Below, piece after piece: positions 38,901 through 49,567 of a stretch of 64,000 nt of DNA. Below the pieces are notes generated by a model. That model was not told the DNA's origin and made no database searches. It was given only the letters and a program-made list of their open reading frames with translations. Every line of letters begins with the position of its first letter. The first letter of the stretch is position 1. The DNA comes from Lentinula raphanica (lineage: Eukaryota; Basidiomycota; Agaricomycetes; Agaricales; Omphalotaceae): NCBI GenBank assembly GCA_027919835.1, contig JANVFP010000013.1:930001-994000 (forward strand), read 5' to 3'. A program made the position numbers and the translations under genes.

Positions 38901-41314
38901 TTCTTCATCGTCTTCTGATTCTTCTTTGATTCTAGGTATCACTGGAACCTCGTCAGGCTCAGCACTGAGAGTAAGCGGAGCATGATGTGGACTAAGGAAG
39001 GCATCGTCTTGCGGGGGATTTTCGTTCGTTGTGTAACTATAGCGGTAGTCCTGGCTACGTGAATGGGAATGAACATTCTGATGTTCTCGATGATTTGAAG
39101 GAGAGCCCGGATGGGACTTGACACGGCGAAAGTCAGATAAGCGCCCCAAACTGACAGCATCTAAAAGAGAGCTCACCGGAGGTTCAATATTGATGTTAAT
39201 ACTTCTGGAGCTGGTACTTCCAGACGAGAGTTGTCTACTTAGATCTGCATCCAAATCCAATGGCGGTGGTCTACGCCTCCTTGAATTAGAATTAGATGAG
39301 GGTGGCCTGAGCAAGTTGTTTCCAGAATCGTCGGCAGGAGAATATGTCTGCAATGATGGAATAATGAATCCTAAACTTCAGGTAATACCAAGTGAAAAAC
39401 TCACTCCTCCAAGACTCCTCCTCCACTCCTCCACATTCCTCGGACTCATACCTTTGACACTCCCGAAATCCTCCTCGCCGAACGCAGTGCCCTCCCTCGA
39501 ATGTTCATGTATCGTACTCAGCAAATCCGGGTCAAAGCCACCTCCGAGGATTCGGCTGGGTCCTGCAGACCCTCCTGACCCTGCAGATGCAGCAGAACCC
39601 GCCCTGGACGTTACAGCAGGGAAATTGCGCAACGAATCAAGGCCTTTCAAGGAGTGTTCATTCGTCATTGAGGTCACTGTCGAGGGAGTTTGGACATCTC
39701 TGTCTTCTTCTGCAGGTGTGACGATCACTCGAACTGGTGGAGCGGGCATCGGGAAATACGTAGGTTGAACCGGCGGTTCAGGTTCAGGTTCTGGAAATGT
39801 AAATTCGCCATGCTGTAACATCGAAGGATCAGGAGGCAGGATTCCAGGAGCAAACGGGACTTGGGAGATAGGTAGTGGGATGGGTATCGGAGAAGGATCA
39901 GTTTGTTGTTGCTGAGGCTCCGAGTTCGGAAGAGCATCGGAGGGGGGGAACGCGTAGAATTCTGGTTCTGGCATTGTTGGAGCAGGTTCTGGAAACACAG
40001 GTGGCGGAGGTGAGGGTGGCGGAGGTGGCGGAGATTCATGAACAATCACTGGCGGTTGACTTGAGTGATGGCTTGAATAAGTTTCGGGCGGGGATGGAGC
40101 AACGGTTTGAAATTGGCCTGAACGAGATGATCTGGTTGAAGTGTGCGACCTGGTTCGTTCAGGTTGGATCAAGGATGGATCAGTCTGGATGGAACGAGCT
40201 CTACGAAGGGTCACGTTCGAATCTGGAATCGACGGCGGAGGCAGCGGAGGTTCATGTGCAGGTTCAGGAAGCGGACGTGGCTCAGGTTGTACGAGTTCAG
40301 ACGGAGGAGGTTGTGTAGACAGCTCGTCACGTTCTCGACGCGAAGGAGGTGCAGATGATGAAGGCTTAGTTCTCCTGGAACGAGCATTACGACTCCTCGA
40401 CTGTTCTTTGCGCCTTCGTGCTTGATTTGGCTGTTCCTCGTTATATTCCTCGATATATGCCGCACCATCACCCACAAGTCTCCTGTCACTATATCCAGAA
40501 TCACTCGCGTTGAGAGCTGCAGCAATCACCAGTCTCCCTCTCTTCAGTCCTTCGTCAAAGCCTTCTAGTCGTCCCGCCTCCCTTGCCTTGAGCATCCTCC
40601 CTTCGCCTCTCCATTTTCTAGCTAGACTTCTCGCCCGTTCAGCTTCTTTCTCAGCTTCCGCTCGTAGACGTTCTTCCGCTTTCACTCGTTCTTTTTCCTT
40701 CCGTATCTCTTCCTCTTTCCACCACAGTTGCTGCTTGTACCTTTCAGCTTCTCTACGAGCACGAGAAGCGGCTTCCTCTGCGCGTGCGGCATGCTCTGTC
40801 AGTTGGGTATGTGATAGGAGTGACGTTGTTTCTCGAGCATACAGTTGTGCCTCGGCTTTGGTTGCACGAGCCGAGGCTGTATCCAGTTGCGAGAGAGCAG
40901 CATTGAGCAATGCTTTCGTTTCTTTTGTGGTGGATTCCTGGGCACGGAGTAACTTGACCAGGGTGGCTGGAGGAGTGGAGATTGAGAAAGAATGGGGCTG
41001 ACTTCGACTATGGGATTTGGTACGAGAGGTCGGAATGATGGTGGATGGTTTAGCATTCGGGAGGTGTGAGAGATGTCTCGTTCTCGAATAATTGTCTTTT
41101 TCGGGTAATGGAGGAGAAATACCGTCCAAAGGAAAGTTGAGGTTGCCTTTGGCCAAGCCGGTCCCTCTATCCTTCTTGATTTTATGGAACCTGCAGTCAT
41201 TGAACAACTAAATCATTATGCGCTAGGAACCCGAGGTAGACGAATCACGTACTCGACACCAGAATCCGTGATTGAGCCAGACGACGATGAAGACACATTC
41301 TTTTGCCGTTCCAT
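35955..41314 (-). CDS. Large coiled-coil, proline-rich protein with about 20 MPEP repeats
   Basis: 1,746-residue predicted protein in three exons (41314-41253, 41190-39405, 39347-35955), in phase. I do not recognise a named family. The N-terminal part (about residues 80-240) is a strong Ala/Glu/Arg-rich coiled coil (KEEEIRKEKERVKAEERL). A basic Ser/Arg-rich stretch follows, then a proline-rich region with PPPPPPSPPPP. The C-terminal 1,000 residues hold about 20 copies of a degenerate unit whose core is MPEPSVPQY, mostly preceded by T/AP and spaced 25-45 residues apart, plus a KKQKKK basic patch. It is probably an intracellular scaffold or cytoskeletal adaptor; nothing indicates secretion or enzymatic activity. 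The start ATG gives MERQKNVSSSSSGS and is the only one that joins the second exon in frame. Confidence 0.75.
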
Positions 41315-42331
41315 TGGATACTACAGAACACTCCAAAGTTAGACGAACCAGTAAAGTGGAACGCCGAACAAGTCGATGTATACGCTTCGCATGGACAGCG
41401 TTCTGTAGGATATGAAGCTTCTTCTGGCCCGCAAGCTGAACCCTTGATTTACCTGATTGCACCTATGTGACGAGTGATGACGACCTAGGGAATTTGGGCG
41501 CAGAGCTCAACTACTCTTTACAACCTCCTTGAGCGAACGATGAGGATAACGGGCAGAGTGGTTGGATCTTCCAAGAAACGATAAGTCCTTGTGATGAGAT
41601 TCCGATTGCGTCGTTTCACGATAGACAAGTGGCCCAGGCAAGACACGGTAACTGTTGTTGAACGTTGAAGCACCAATCACAAGCAAAGCTGTAAAAGGCT
41701 CTGTGTGACAAATCAGCACGATTCCATGGGAGAAGGAAGCAGACGCACATTGATAAGCTTACAGTTATTGCACCCCCAGCAGTTTCAGAGGATGCAATCC
41801 CAGTATATGCTGGCTTCACGATAAGCTTGAAAGAGAAGGGCAAATTAATTTCGGAAATCCCAAGCGCCCAGCTCGATCGCGTTTGTGACTTGTCACATGA
41901 ATACGACCTAATAGGACAGGACCCCCGCTAATACGGTTATAGGTCCAGTGCCGAGGGTGACCTGATTTAGCCCTTTTTTTTGGACAAGTTGATGGCCAAA
42001 ATTAGCCCTTTTCACAGGACCTCAAATTTTGAGCCCAAATTTTGCCCTTTTTGTATCATTCATTCAAAATTTTTGGAACCAAGCCGGAACGGCTTGGAGT
42101 TTAACAATGGCTCAAAAAAAGCTCTTTCGGAGCTCATCTACATGGTTTTTAGCAGTAGAGAAGTAAGAAAAATATTACCCAAGGCACTCACCAAATTCTT
42201 CTGCTCAGCGCTGTCAAACCTCGAAATTTTGCTGTCTGGCAATAGACATACAAAAATTTTTGCCATTTTTTGACCTCCGGTGTACGACAGATGTGAGTGA
42301 AATTTGGTCCAAATTTAGCCCTTTGCATCAG
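41315..42331. other. Intergenic region next to the mobile-element nest
   Basis: No gene recognised. From about 41,960 to 42,330 the sequence repeats short variants of AAATTAGCCCTTTT and CAAAATTTTTG, so it is AT-rich and of low complexity, and it abuts the outer end of the DIRS-like element. It may be a remnant of an older insertion. Confidence 0.45.
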
Positions 42332-42529
42332 TCTTTGAACTTTTAGTGATGCATCATGAAACACACTGAAGAAACTATCTGTAATATCATGTACAAGGAC
42401 TCCTCATCCAAGCAGTCATAAAACATGATTCCTATCTATTACTTGAATCTTGTAGTGCAATTGGGTAAGAGGGCGGTACGCCCTCCGGTCCCAACTGAGT
42501 TTTCTCTGAGAACGCAGTCAGCTGCGATA
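42332..42529. repeat. Split direct repeat, outer copy (B2)
   Basis: 198 bases repeated at 42,825-43,022 at an offset of 493 with one mismatch noticed. Together with the 295-base spacer this gives the B1-A2-B2 end expected for split-repeat DIRS elements. Confidence 0.85.
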
Positions 42530-42824
42530 GGGTGGGAGGGCCCTATCGCTGTCTGACTCACCCAGTTCGGACTGCAGTTGTTGGTTAGTTGGTCAAATAC
42601 TCAAATTGTTGGTGCGAACAGTGTCTGCTTGGCTCCAAACTTTGAGCAATGCAGACAGCGATTCTAACTGCTGCATAGGGGTGGGCGGGTGTGGTTGAAA
42701 GTTTTGAGCTGCGCTGAGAACGAGTCTCAGGAATTGGTGATGCGGTACTGGTAAAGAACGACAGCACCGCATCACGTGTTTAGTTCGAAGACTATGGTTT
42801 GCCGACTGCGTCATCAAACTGGCA

Positions 42825-43022
42825 TCTTTGAACTTTTAGTGATGCATCATGAAACACACTGAAGAAACTATCTGTAATATCATGTACAAGGACTCCTCAT
42901 CCAAGCAGTCATAAAACATGATTCCTATCTATTACTTGAATCTTGTAGTGCAATTGGGTAAGAGGGCGGTACGCCCTCCGGTCCCAACTGAGTTTTCTCT
43001 GAGAACGCGGTCAGCTGCGATA
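42825..43022. repeat. Split direct repeat, inner copy (B1)
   Basis: Inner copy of the 198-base repeat. The recombinase reading frame runs into it from the right, so the last about 30 codons of that frame are repeat-encoded. Confidence 0.85.
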
Positions 43023-44149
43023 CCCAATAGGAAGGAGTGCGCGACGCATCCAGCGACCGCGGATCCCCAATAGGTAGGAGGGCACTTACATCGGACTGGT
43101 GGCATTGTATAGCGAATGAAAGCCTGGTGCAATTCAGGTTGCAAATATGGTGCCATGATTTCTGCATGCTTCCGCAAGTAGAGAAGAAAAGCATCACTTT
43201 GCCATCTTCCAATCACCCGGACAGCATCAAATGGGACTCCTCTAAGCAGATATTCGAGTGTCGCTCCGATTCGGATTCCATGCCCTTGAAGAAGTGGCAA
43301 TCCCTTGTTACGTGCTGCTCTGTGAATCCGTTGAATGAAAGCAGACTTAGTCAGAGCCCTGCGTCCTTGGCGCCGTCCGACGATCTGTGCGTGAGCAAAT
43401 AGATGCTCTGTTGGCTCTGGTTTGTTGACCTTGAGATGGTTCTGCAGCCACCAGTCGGGATTTGTTTCGCCTAACTGCTTGGAGAAATATAAATCTTCAC
43501 CTTCTGCTGGGCTGCTTTTGGTGTGAGGAACGTGTATTACCGTGGTTTGGAAACCGTTCCGATCTGTTGCTGCTCTGATCTGAGTGGGAGTCACAAATCT
43601 GTCGGGTGAAAAGTCTTTAAGAGTTGGTACTGTCAGTTCACCCACTCTGGCTGCGCAGTAAAAGCTAGTAGTGAGGCAACCCCCGCATGCAGCATCAAGC
43701 TCGTTCTTGGGGTCTAGATCTTCAAGAATCTTCGTTATATATTCGACTGTGAAGGGCTGTCGTTTCTTCCGCTTGGATTTATCGGGCTGTAATCGCTCGG
43801 CTCCTCGAACAATGGTGTCCAGGGTTGGCTTGTCAATATTCCACTCGACACCATGCATGATGTGCCAAGCCCGTACCCCGTGTAAATAGTTCTTGATAGA
43901 AGTGCCTGCATAGTTTCCGGCCATGGTTGCAATCCAAGACTGTAGTAAATCTACGCTGCATGGTGCCCGCTGGCTTTCTTCTATGCCACGAGAATCACAA
44001 AAAACATGAAATGCTAGAAGTCCAGCAGCATATGTCTCCAATGTACTGGCTGCGAAAGCTGCTGCCAATACATTTTCAATTCTATCGCCAATTTCCCTTG
44101 GTAGTGCCAGCTCATGACCTTCGCTGTCGCGCAATACCCGCTCGTTCAC
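42932..44149 (-). CDS. Tyrosine recombinase of the DIRS-like element
   Basis: 405-codon open frame with the catalytic set of phage-integrase-type recombinases: Arg in FYCAARVGELTV, H-x-x-R in GHGIRIGAT, a Trp/His position in GRWQSDAF, and the nucleophile Tyr in FLLYLRKHAE. The N-terminal SAM-like core-binding part (TLETYAAGLLAFHVFCDSRG) is present. There is no ATG at the listed start (GTG); the frame stays open upstream to a TAG at 44,357 that closes the RNase H frame, in the same reading frame. It probably inserts circular element DNA without target duplication. It looks intact, though expression depends on the interrupted upstream part. Confidence 0.82.
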   Translation of the reverse strand: MNERVLRDSEGHELALPREIGDRIENVLAAAFAASTLETYAAGLLAFHVFCDSRGIEESQRAPCSVDLLQSWIATMAGNYAGTSIKNYLHGVRAWHIMHGVEWNIDKPTLDTIVRGAERLQPDKSKRKKRQPFTVEYITKILEDLDPKNELDAACGGCLTTSFYCAARVGELTVPTLKDFSPDRFVTPTQIRAATDRNGFQTTVIHVPHTKSSPAEGEDLYFSKQLGETNPDWWLQNHLKVNKPEPTEHLFAHAQIVGRRQGRRALTKSAFIQRIHRAARNKGLPLLQGHGIRIGATLEYLLRGVPFDAVRVIGRWQSDAFLLYLRKHAEIMAPYLQPELHQAFIRYTMPPVRCKCPPTYWGSAVAGCVAHSFLLGIAADRVLRENSVGTGGRTALLPNCTTRFK

Positions 44150-44356
44150 AGGTTTCCACAGTGTTAACCGGTCCCGTGCTGAGCAGTTTGGTCGTAATTG
44201 AGATGGAAGAAGATTAGAACTAGGGGGGTGATGACCCTGCGATGCTGATTGAGAATGCGATAGACTAAAATTAGGAGTGCGATGACAAAATGATGTGGTA
44301 GGTAGACCTATCGATAGATATGTTATTATGCAAGTAGTACTAAGGTAATGTATACA

Positions 44357-45359
44357 CTACCAGGCGTGCTGGAAAGCGGAGAGCATTCTTCCTTCTTCTT
44401 CGAGTTGCCACTGACTATAATTCTGCCTGCTTGCTCTTGAGGGTCTGGGTGCGGCATCAGAGTCTGTACGATGATGTCTTTCAGCGAGCTCTGCAGGTGA
44501 GAAGGGGTGGTCGTAGTCGACAATGAAGGATTGGAGGTCATTCGGGATTGAGATTCGTGGGAGGAGGTAACATTCGGGACCCACGTGTCCCCGCGAGAAA
44601 CAGTCTGCGGGATTCTCGGCGCTGGGGATGTATCGTGTGTGTGCGTGGAACTCGGATTCTGTAGTGATTTTATGAATGCTTTTGAATATATCGTTTGTAG
44701 CTCTGTTTCTGCTCCTGCCTGACCACCAGCCCTCGATGACTCCATCGTTGTCGCCCCAGAACTTGTAGTGCTTGTGCCGCGTCGCTCTGTCGGCCACGAT
44801 GATGATGAGGAAGAGGTAACCGACTGCTTCTGCCCAGCCGATGTCTCTTTCGTTGTGAGGTCCTCTCCAGCCTGGGAGAAGTCTGTACGCTCTCCAGTAA
44901 CCGCGGATGCATAAACCGATGCCATAGCCGCTACTAGCATCTGAGTATGCTCCGACATCGATGAGGTCTGCTGGTCCAGGTATTGGGGAAGAGATGGGAG
45001 TGGACAACCTTTCGATCCACCAAATCATGTCCTCATGCCAACCTCGAGGCGCATGATGCTTCGTAAGCGGAGCTTTGTGGCTGAGTTCTGCTTCGAACTT
45101 CTCTAATTCAACTAGATAGGCTCTTCCGATAGGAAGGATCAGGCTGACGTGAAGAAGTTTTCCGTACAGCTTTCGTACTTGTTCCGAGTTGTGAGTCTGT
45201 GATTCTGACCATTTGTAGATTTCCTCAAGATACTTCTCTCTCTTGCTAGCCGGTACTGATACCCTCATGGTGTCCAGATGCCACAGAAAGCCAAAGTAAA
45301 GTGGCTCGACTCCAAATAGAATATCTTTGTCTAGAGCCCACCTGTAACCTAGAGGTAGA
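44357..45359 (-). pseudogene. DIRS-like RT-RNase H, 3' half (RNase H)
   Basis: Continuation of the RT polyprotein after the nested insertion. It begins with the thumb/connection segment (FGFLWHLD ... KREKYLEEIYKW) and carries an RNase H-like domain (DVGAYSDASSGYGIGL, FWGDNDGVIEGW, ARYIPSAENPADCFSRG-like order). The first visible ATG, at 45,268, is internal. If the chromovirus and one copy of GTAGA are removed, this frame joins the RT frame at 54,482 without a shift, so the split is purely due to the insertion. It ends in TAG at 44,357. Confidence 0.8.
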
Positions 45360-45490
45360 TATCACAACTTAGAACTCACCTAGTTGTAGTTGCAAAGGTT
45401 GGGGATAGTGACAGAGTATGAGCACAAGTTGATCACAAGAGGATAAAAGATGTTCTTGAATCTGGGGGGATACCCAGGAATACAGAGGGG

Positions 45491-45498
45491 TATTTATA
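45491..45498 (-). promoter_or_regulatory. TATA box of the 3' LTR
   Basis: TATAAATA on the element strand. About 30 bases further, near 45,463, the sequence AGATTCAAGAA would be the 5' end of a transcript. The same box in the active 5' LTR lies at 52,625-52,632. Confidence 0.6.
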
Positions 45499-45530
45499 CT
45501 ACTCTGGAACAGTGGGTAATCTAATATCCA

Positions 45531-45698
45531 TGTAGCTAGGTAACTTAATATCAGTGTATCTAAGTGACCTGATATTAATGTAGCTAGGTAACTTAATATC
45601 AGTGTAACTAAGTGACCTGATATTACTGTAGCCAGGTAACCTGATATTACTGTAGTCAGGTACCCTGATGTTACTGTAGCCAAGTAACCTGATATTAC
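45531..45698. repeat. U3 minisatellite, seven 24-bp units
   Basis: Seven imperfect 24-base units, each with a CTGATATTA/CTTAATATC core and a GTAGCTAGGTAA-like half. The array lies upstream of the TATA box on the element strand, where LTR enhancers are found. The frame through it encodes an SGYLATVI-like repeat, which I take as a by-product. An identical array is at 52,665-52,832. Confidence 0.75.
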
Positions 45699-45800
45699 TG
45701 TGTGATTGTACATATGAGAAGATGATGGCACAGAGATGCTTAGCTAATAAACTACTACTGATAATCAAATGATAAAATAGGAAAAAGATAAGATAAATGA

Positions 45801-48800
45801 TCAAGGATAGGAGTATAAGGAAATCTGTGACATTACCCCCTCTTCAGATTCGAGCTCCGTTGAGAAGAGATCCAGTTCCATACTTTGAGCTGCATTATTA
45901 TTTTCTTTTTTATATTCTTTGATTTTTTCTGGTGCATTTTTTAGATTTGCAACAGGTTCCCAGGTGTCATCCTCTCTAGTGAAACCTTTCCATCTAACCA
46001 GATATTGTAACTTCTTTCCCCGAATTCGGTGTTGTAAGATTTTCTCCACTATCCATTCTTCCTTTCCATTGACTATAATAGTCTCAGGAGTAGGTGGTTT
46101 TTGTCCTGGAATAGTAGATTCCGTATAGGTGGCAAGTTTACTAGCATGAAAGACTGGATGTATACTGCGATATTTTGGAGGTAATTTCAATTCAAAAGTT
46201 ACATCAGATAATTTTCTGACAATTTTGAATGGTCCTTCATATCTTGGTTGTAAAGCACGTTCTGTAGTTTGATAGTCTTTAAGATTTAACAGAACTTTGT
46301 CTCCAACTTTGAATGGTATATTTTGAACTCCTTTATCATAATACCATTTCATCCGTTCAGCTGCCAACTTGAGTGCAGATTTTGCCTGCTCTTGTGCTTC
46401 AAATCTTTGTTGCATTATGTCATTGAAGTCAATGGACCCATGGTTTTTAATAAGAATAGGACCTGCACGAGGATGTCGACCATATTCCAAAAAGAATGGA
46501 CTCTCCTTAGTGCCTTCATGTGCTTGATTGCTGTATGCAAACTCTGCTGTGCCTAATAGGTTGGCCCAGTTATTGAGGTTATAATCAACATAGCACCGAA
46601 GATATTGTTCCAAAATCTGGTTGACACGTTCTGTTTGTCCATCTGTTTGTGGATGATAGGCAGTTGACATAGAGGATTCTATTCCGAGTAGTCTACACCA
46701 TTCTTGAAACACTTCAGCTGCAAACTGTGTTCCTCTATCAGATATGATTTGCAATGGTAATCCATGCAGAGGATAGATTCTGTCATAGAGTAACCTTGCT
46801 AAGTCTTTAGCTGTAAAGTTGTTTGTAATTGCAAAGAAGTGTGCTCGCTTGGTAAGACGGTCTACCACAACACAGATAGCATTGTATTCTCCTGATGGTG
46901 GTAACTGGGTGATAAGATCTATGGAAATGATCTCCCAAGGTCCATTTGGTACTTTATTTGGTTGTAAGGGTCCAAAGGGCTGTTGTGAGCGATTTTTCAT
47001 CCGCTGACAAGTGTCACAGCCTGAAACATAGTTTTTAACAAAGACTGACATCCCTGGCCACCAATAGTTTCGGGATACGAGTTCATAGGTTTTCTATCTC
47101 CCAGGATGTCCTGCTGATGGTAAATCATGATGCATCTGGACTATTCGTCTTCGTAAATGATCGTCCGTGCTCTTTGGTATATATATTTTGCTACGATAGA
47201 GTAGTAACCCATTTTCGTAGTTCCACTCTTCAAGTGATTTCTTGAATTCTCGTGGTCCTGATGACAGAAGTGATTTATAATCCTTTGTAACTTCATCAGT
47301 TAGCAAGGCTTCCTTGACCTCCCTTAGGATTTGTTCATCATTTATAGGCGATTCATGAGCAGCCTCAATAGCCTGAATGGCAAAAAATTCAGGTTTTAAT
47401 AAAATCTGATCTCGATTGTCGAGGTGTACCCCCTCCTCATGATCTGGCCTCCTGGACAGAGGGTCTTCAGCCTGCATTGTTTTTCCTGGCTTATGCCGTA
47501 GAGAATAATCAAAGCGAGTAAGATACAAAGCCCATCTCGCTTGTCTTCGTGTTAGCTTCTGGGCAGACCAGAAATAAGTCAAATTCTGATGATCTGACCA
47601 TATTTCAAATTTTTCTGGATGACCTTCCAAGTAATGTCGATATTCTTCCAATGCTCATATAATTGCAAGCAATTCCTTGTCATATATCTCATAGTTACGT
47701 TCATGAACACTGAGTGACTTGGAATAGAAGGCAACTGGATGCCACAGATTGTCATCTGGGTCCAGTTGATACAATACAGCTCCGACTGCAAAATCACTGG
47801 CATCTGTGCCTAGTCGGAAAGGATTAGTGTCATCCGGTATTCTCAGAATAGGAGCAGTTGTGAAAGCCTTTTTCAGCGCTTCAAATGCTTCCTGTGCTAT
47901 GTCATCCCAGAGCCAAGGTTGATCCTTTTTAGTGAGATTGGTGAGTGGCCTTGCAATCTTGGCAAAATCTTTAATAAATCTTCTGTAGAAATTTGCAAAG
48001 CCCAAGAATGCTTGAACATGTTTTACTTTTGTTGGTACAGGCCACTCAAGAACTCCAGCAAGCTTCTTTGGATCCATCTTCACATAACCTTTAGAAATAA
48101 TCATTCCAAGGTAGTCTATACTGTCCTGCTCAAAAAAGCATTTTTCAGCTTTTGCATAGAGATCATTGTCTCGAAGTCTTTGCAGCACTTCTCGAACAAT
48201 CTCCCTGTGTTCTTCTTTGTCATTGCCAAATATAAGGATATCATCCAAGTACACCATTACTTTTCCTTTACGTATCAAGTCTCCGAGAATATCATTCATC
48301 ATTGCCTGAAAGGTAGCTGGTGCATTGGAGAATCCAAAATACATGACTGTTGCTTCAAATAAACCTCGCTTTGTAATGAATGCTGTTTTCCATTCATCCC
48401 CTTCACGAATTCGAACATTGTTGTATCCCCAGCGTAAGTCAATCTTCGTAAAGATTGAAGCCTGGCTGAGAGAGTCTATTAAGTCTGATATTCGAGGAAT
48501 TGGATAGCGATTCTTAACAGTGATATCATTGAGAGCTCGATAATCCATGACTGGTCGTAAAGAACCATCATGTTTCTTGACAAAGAAGAATGGAGCAGCG
48601 ATAGGACTTTGAGATGGTCTAATATAGCCTTTCTTAAGTTCCTCATCAATCCATTCATCCAAAGAATTCCTTTCTTTTAAAGACAGTGGATAGATCTTTG
48701 ATGGTTTGGGAAGAGTAGACCCTTCCTCAAAATCAATTGGATGGTCGTATGATTTACGTTCTGGCATCCGCTCTGATCTTTTCTTTGAGAAGACGTCACC

Positions 48801-49490
48801 ATAATCATATAACCATGGTGGTATAAGAGATTTCCACTTAGTGGTATCCTCGTCTTCCTCAACAAATTCTTCTTCTAGATGTTTTTCATCAAACATAGCG
48901 GCAATAGTTGCTGCTTGTTTTTGCTCATCTGGATTGTGCATGTCAATCCAGTTAATGTAAGGATTATCCATGTCCTCTTCTCCTAAATTGTCCAGTGAAG
49001 ATTCCCATGGTAAATCTGGTTCGAGGTGAAGCTCATCAGCTCCAGCTTCATCAACTCGTATTTTACGGGCTCTAGATGCACATGTCTCTGAACACCTGGT
49101 GAACGCCCATTCCCCTGAATGCCAATCTATTTCTGGATTGTGCTTGTAGAGATAAGAGTATCCAATCATCATGTCCTTGTCACCTAGCTGAGTGACATAT
49201 AGATACTGAATGGTTTTATGTGAACCAATTTGGACATATGCTCGGACATACTCTTTGATTTCTCCCGCAACATTTGGCGTTCCATCCGCATTTAAAACTC
49301 GGTATGGCTGTGCTATCTTATTTGTTACCAGGTGGTTTCTTTCAACATATCTTTTGTCAATGAAATTTGTTGTTGCTCCAGAGTCAACAAGAGCCTCGGC
49401 CTGCACTTTAAAACCGTATACCCAAAGTGTTACTGAAAGTCTGAAAGATGATTTCTTGTTACGAGCAACATTATTTAAACAAGCTTCCAT
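45801..49490 (-). pseudogene. pol of the chromovirus, two in-frame stop codons
   Basis: One reading frame interrupted by TGA at 47,655-47,657 and TAG at 47,094-47,096. Domain order: protease (LVDSGATTNFID), reverse transcriptase (PVMDYRALNDIT, MVYLDDILIFGND), RNase H (RLGTDASDFAVGAVLYQ, IWSDHQNLTYF), integrase with HHCC finger (MHHDLP ... CDTCQRMK) and DDE residues (ISIDLITQLP, IISDRGTQF, AYHPQTDGQTERVNQ), then a C-terminal chromodomain (EWIVEKILQHRIRGKKLQY, VRWKGF, DDTWEP). The frame is -1 relative to gag and overlaps its end, so the first ATG at 49,490 need not be the true start. The 3' end runs 32 bases into the 3' LTR. The first stop replaces an Arg-like position before ALEEYRHYLEG; both fit single transitions. 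Confidence 0.9.
45833..45845 (-). other. Polypurine tract
   Basis: GAAGAGGGGGTAA on the element strand, directly before the 3' LTR. This is the expected place for the plus-strand DNA primer. Confidence 0.75.
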
Positions 49491-49567
49491 AACTACTCTA
49501 TCTGATTTTTTATCAGTGCTGATACTAGGTATACTACTTCCTGACTGTAGATCGCAGACATTATCCT

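Larger units (their letters stand above)
45360..45832 (-). repeat. 3' LTR of the chromovirus
   Basis: 473 bases. On the element strand it begins TGTCACAG and ends TTGTGATA. It is identical to the other LTR except one base in the first six (C here, T there). It includes a U3 minisatellite, a TATA box and the putative transcript start. Confidence 0.93.

Noticed and set aside
41980..42273. 97-codon plus-strand frame
   Set aside because: Runs through low-complexity AT-rich sequence with repeated words and resembles no protein.
45369..45731. 120-codon minus-strand frame with SGYLATVI-type repeats, duplicated at 52,503-52,865
   Set aside because: It lies wholly within the LTR and simply translates the U3 minisatellite; both copies are identical because the LTRs are.
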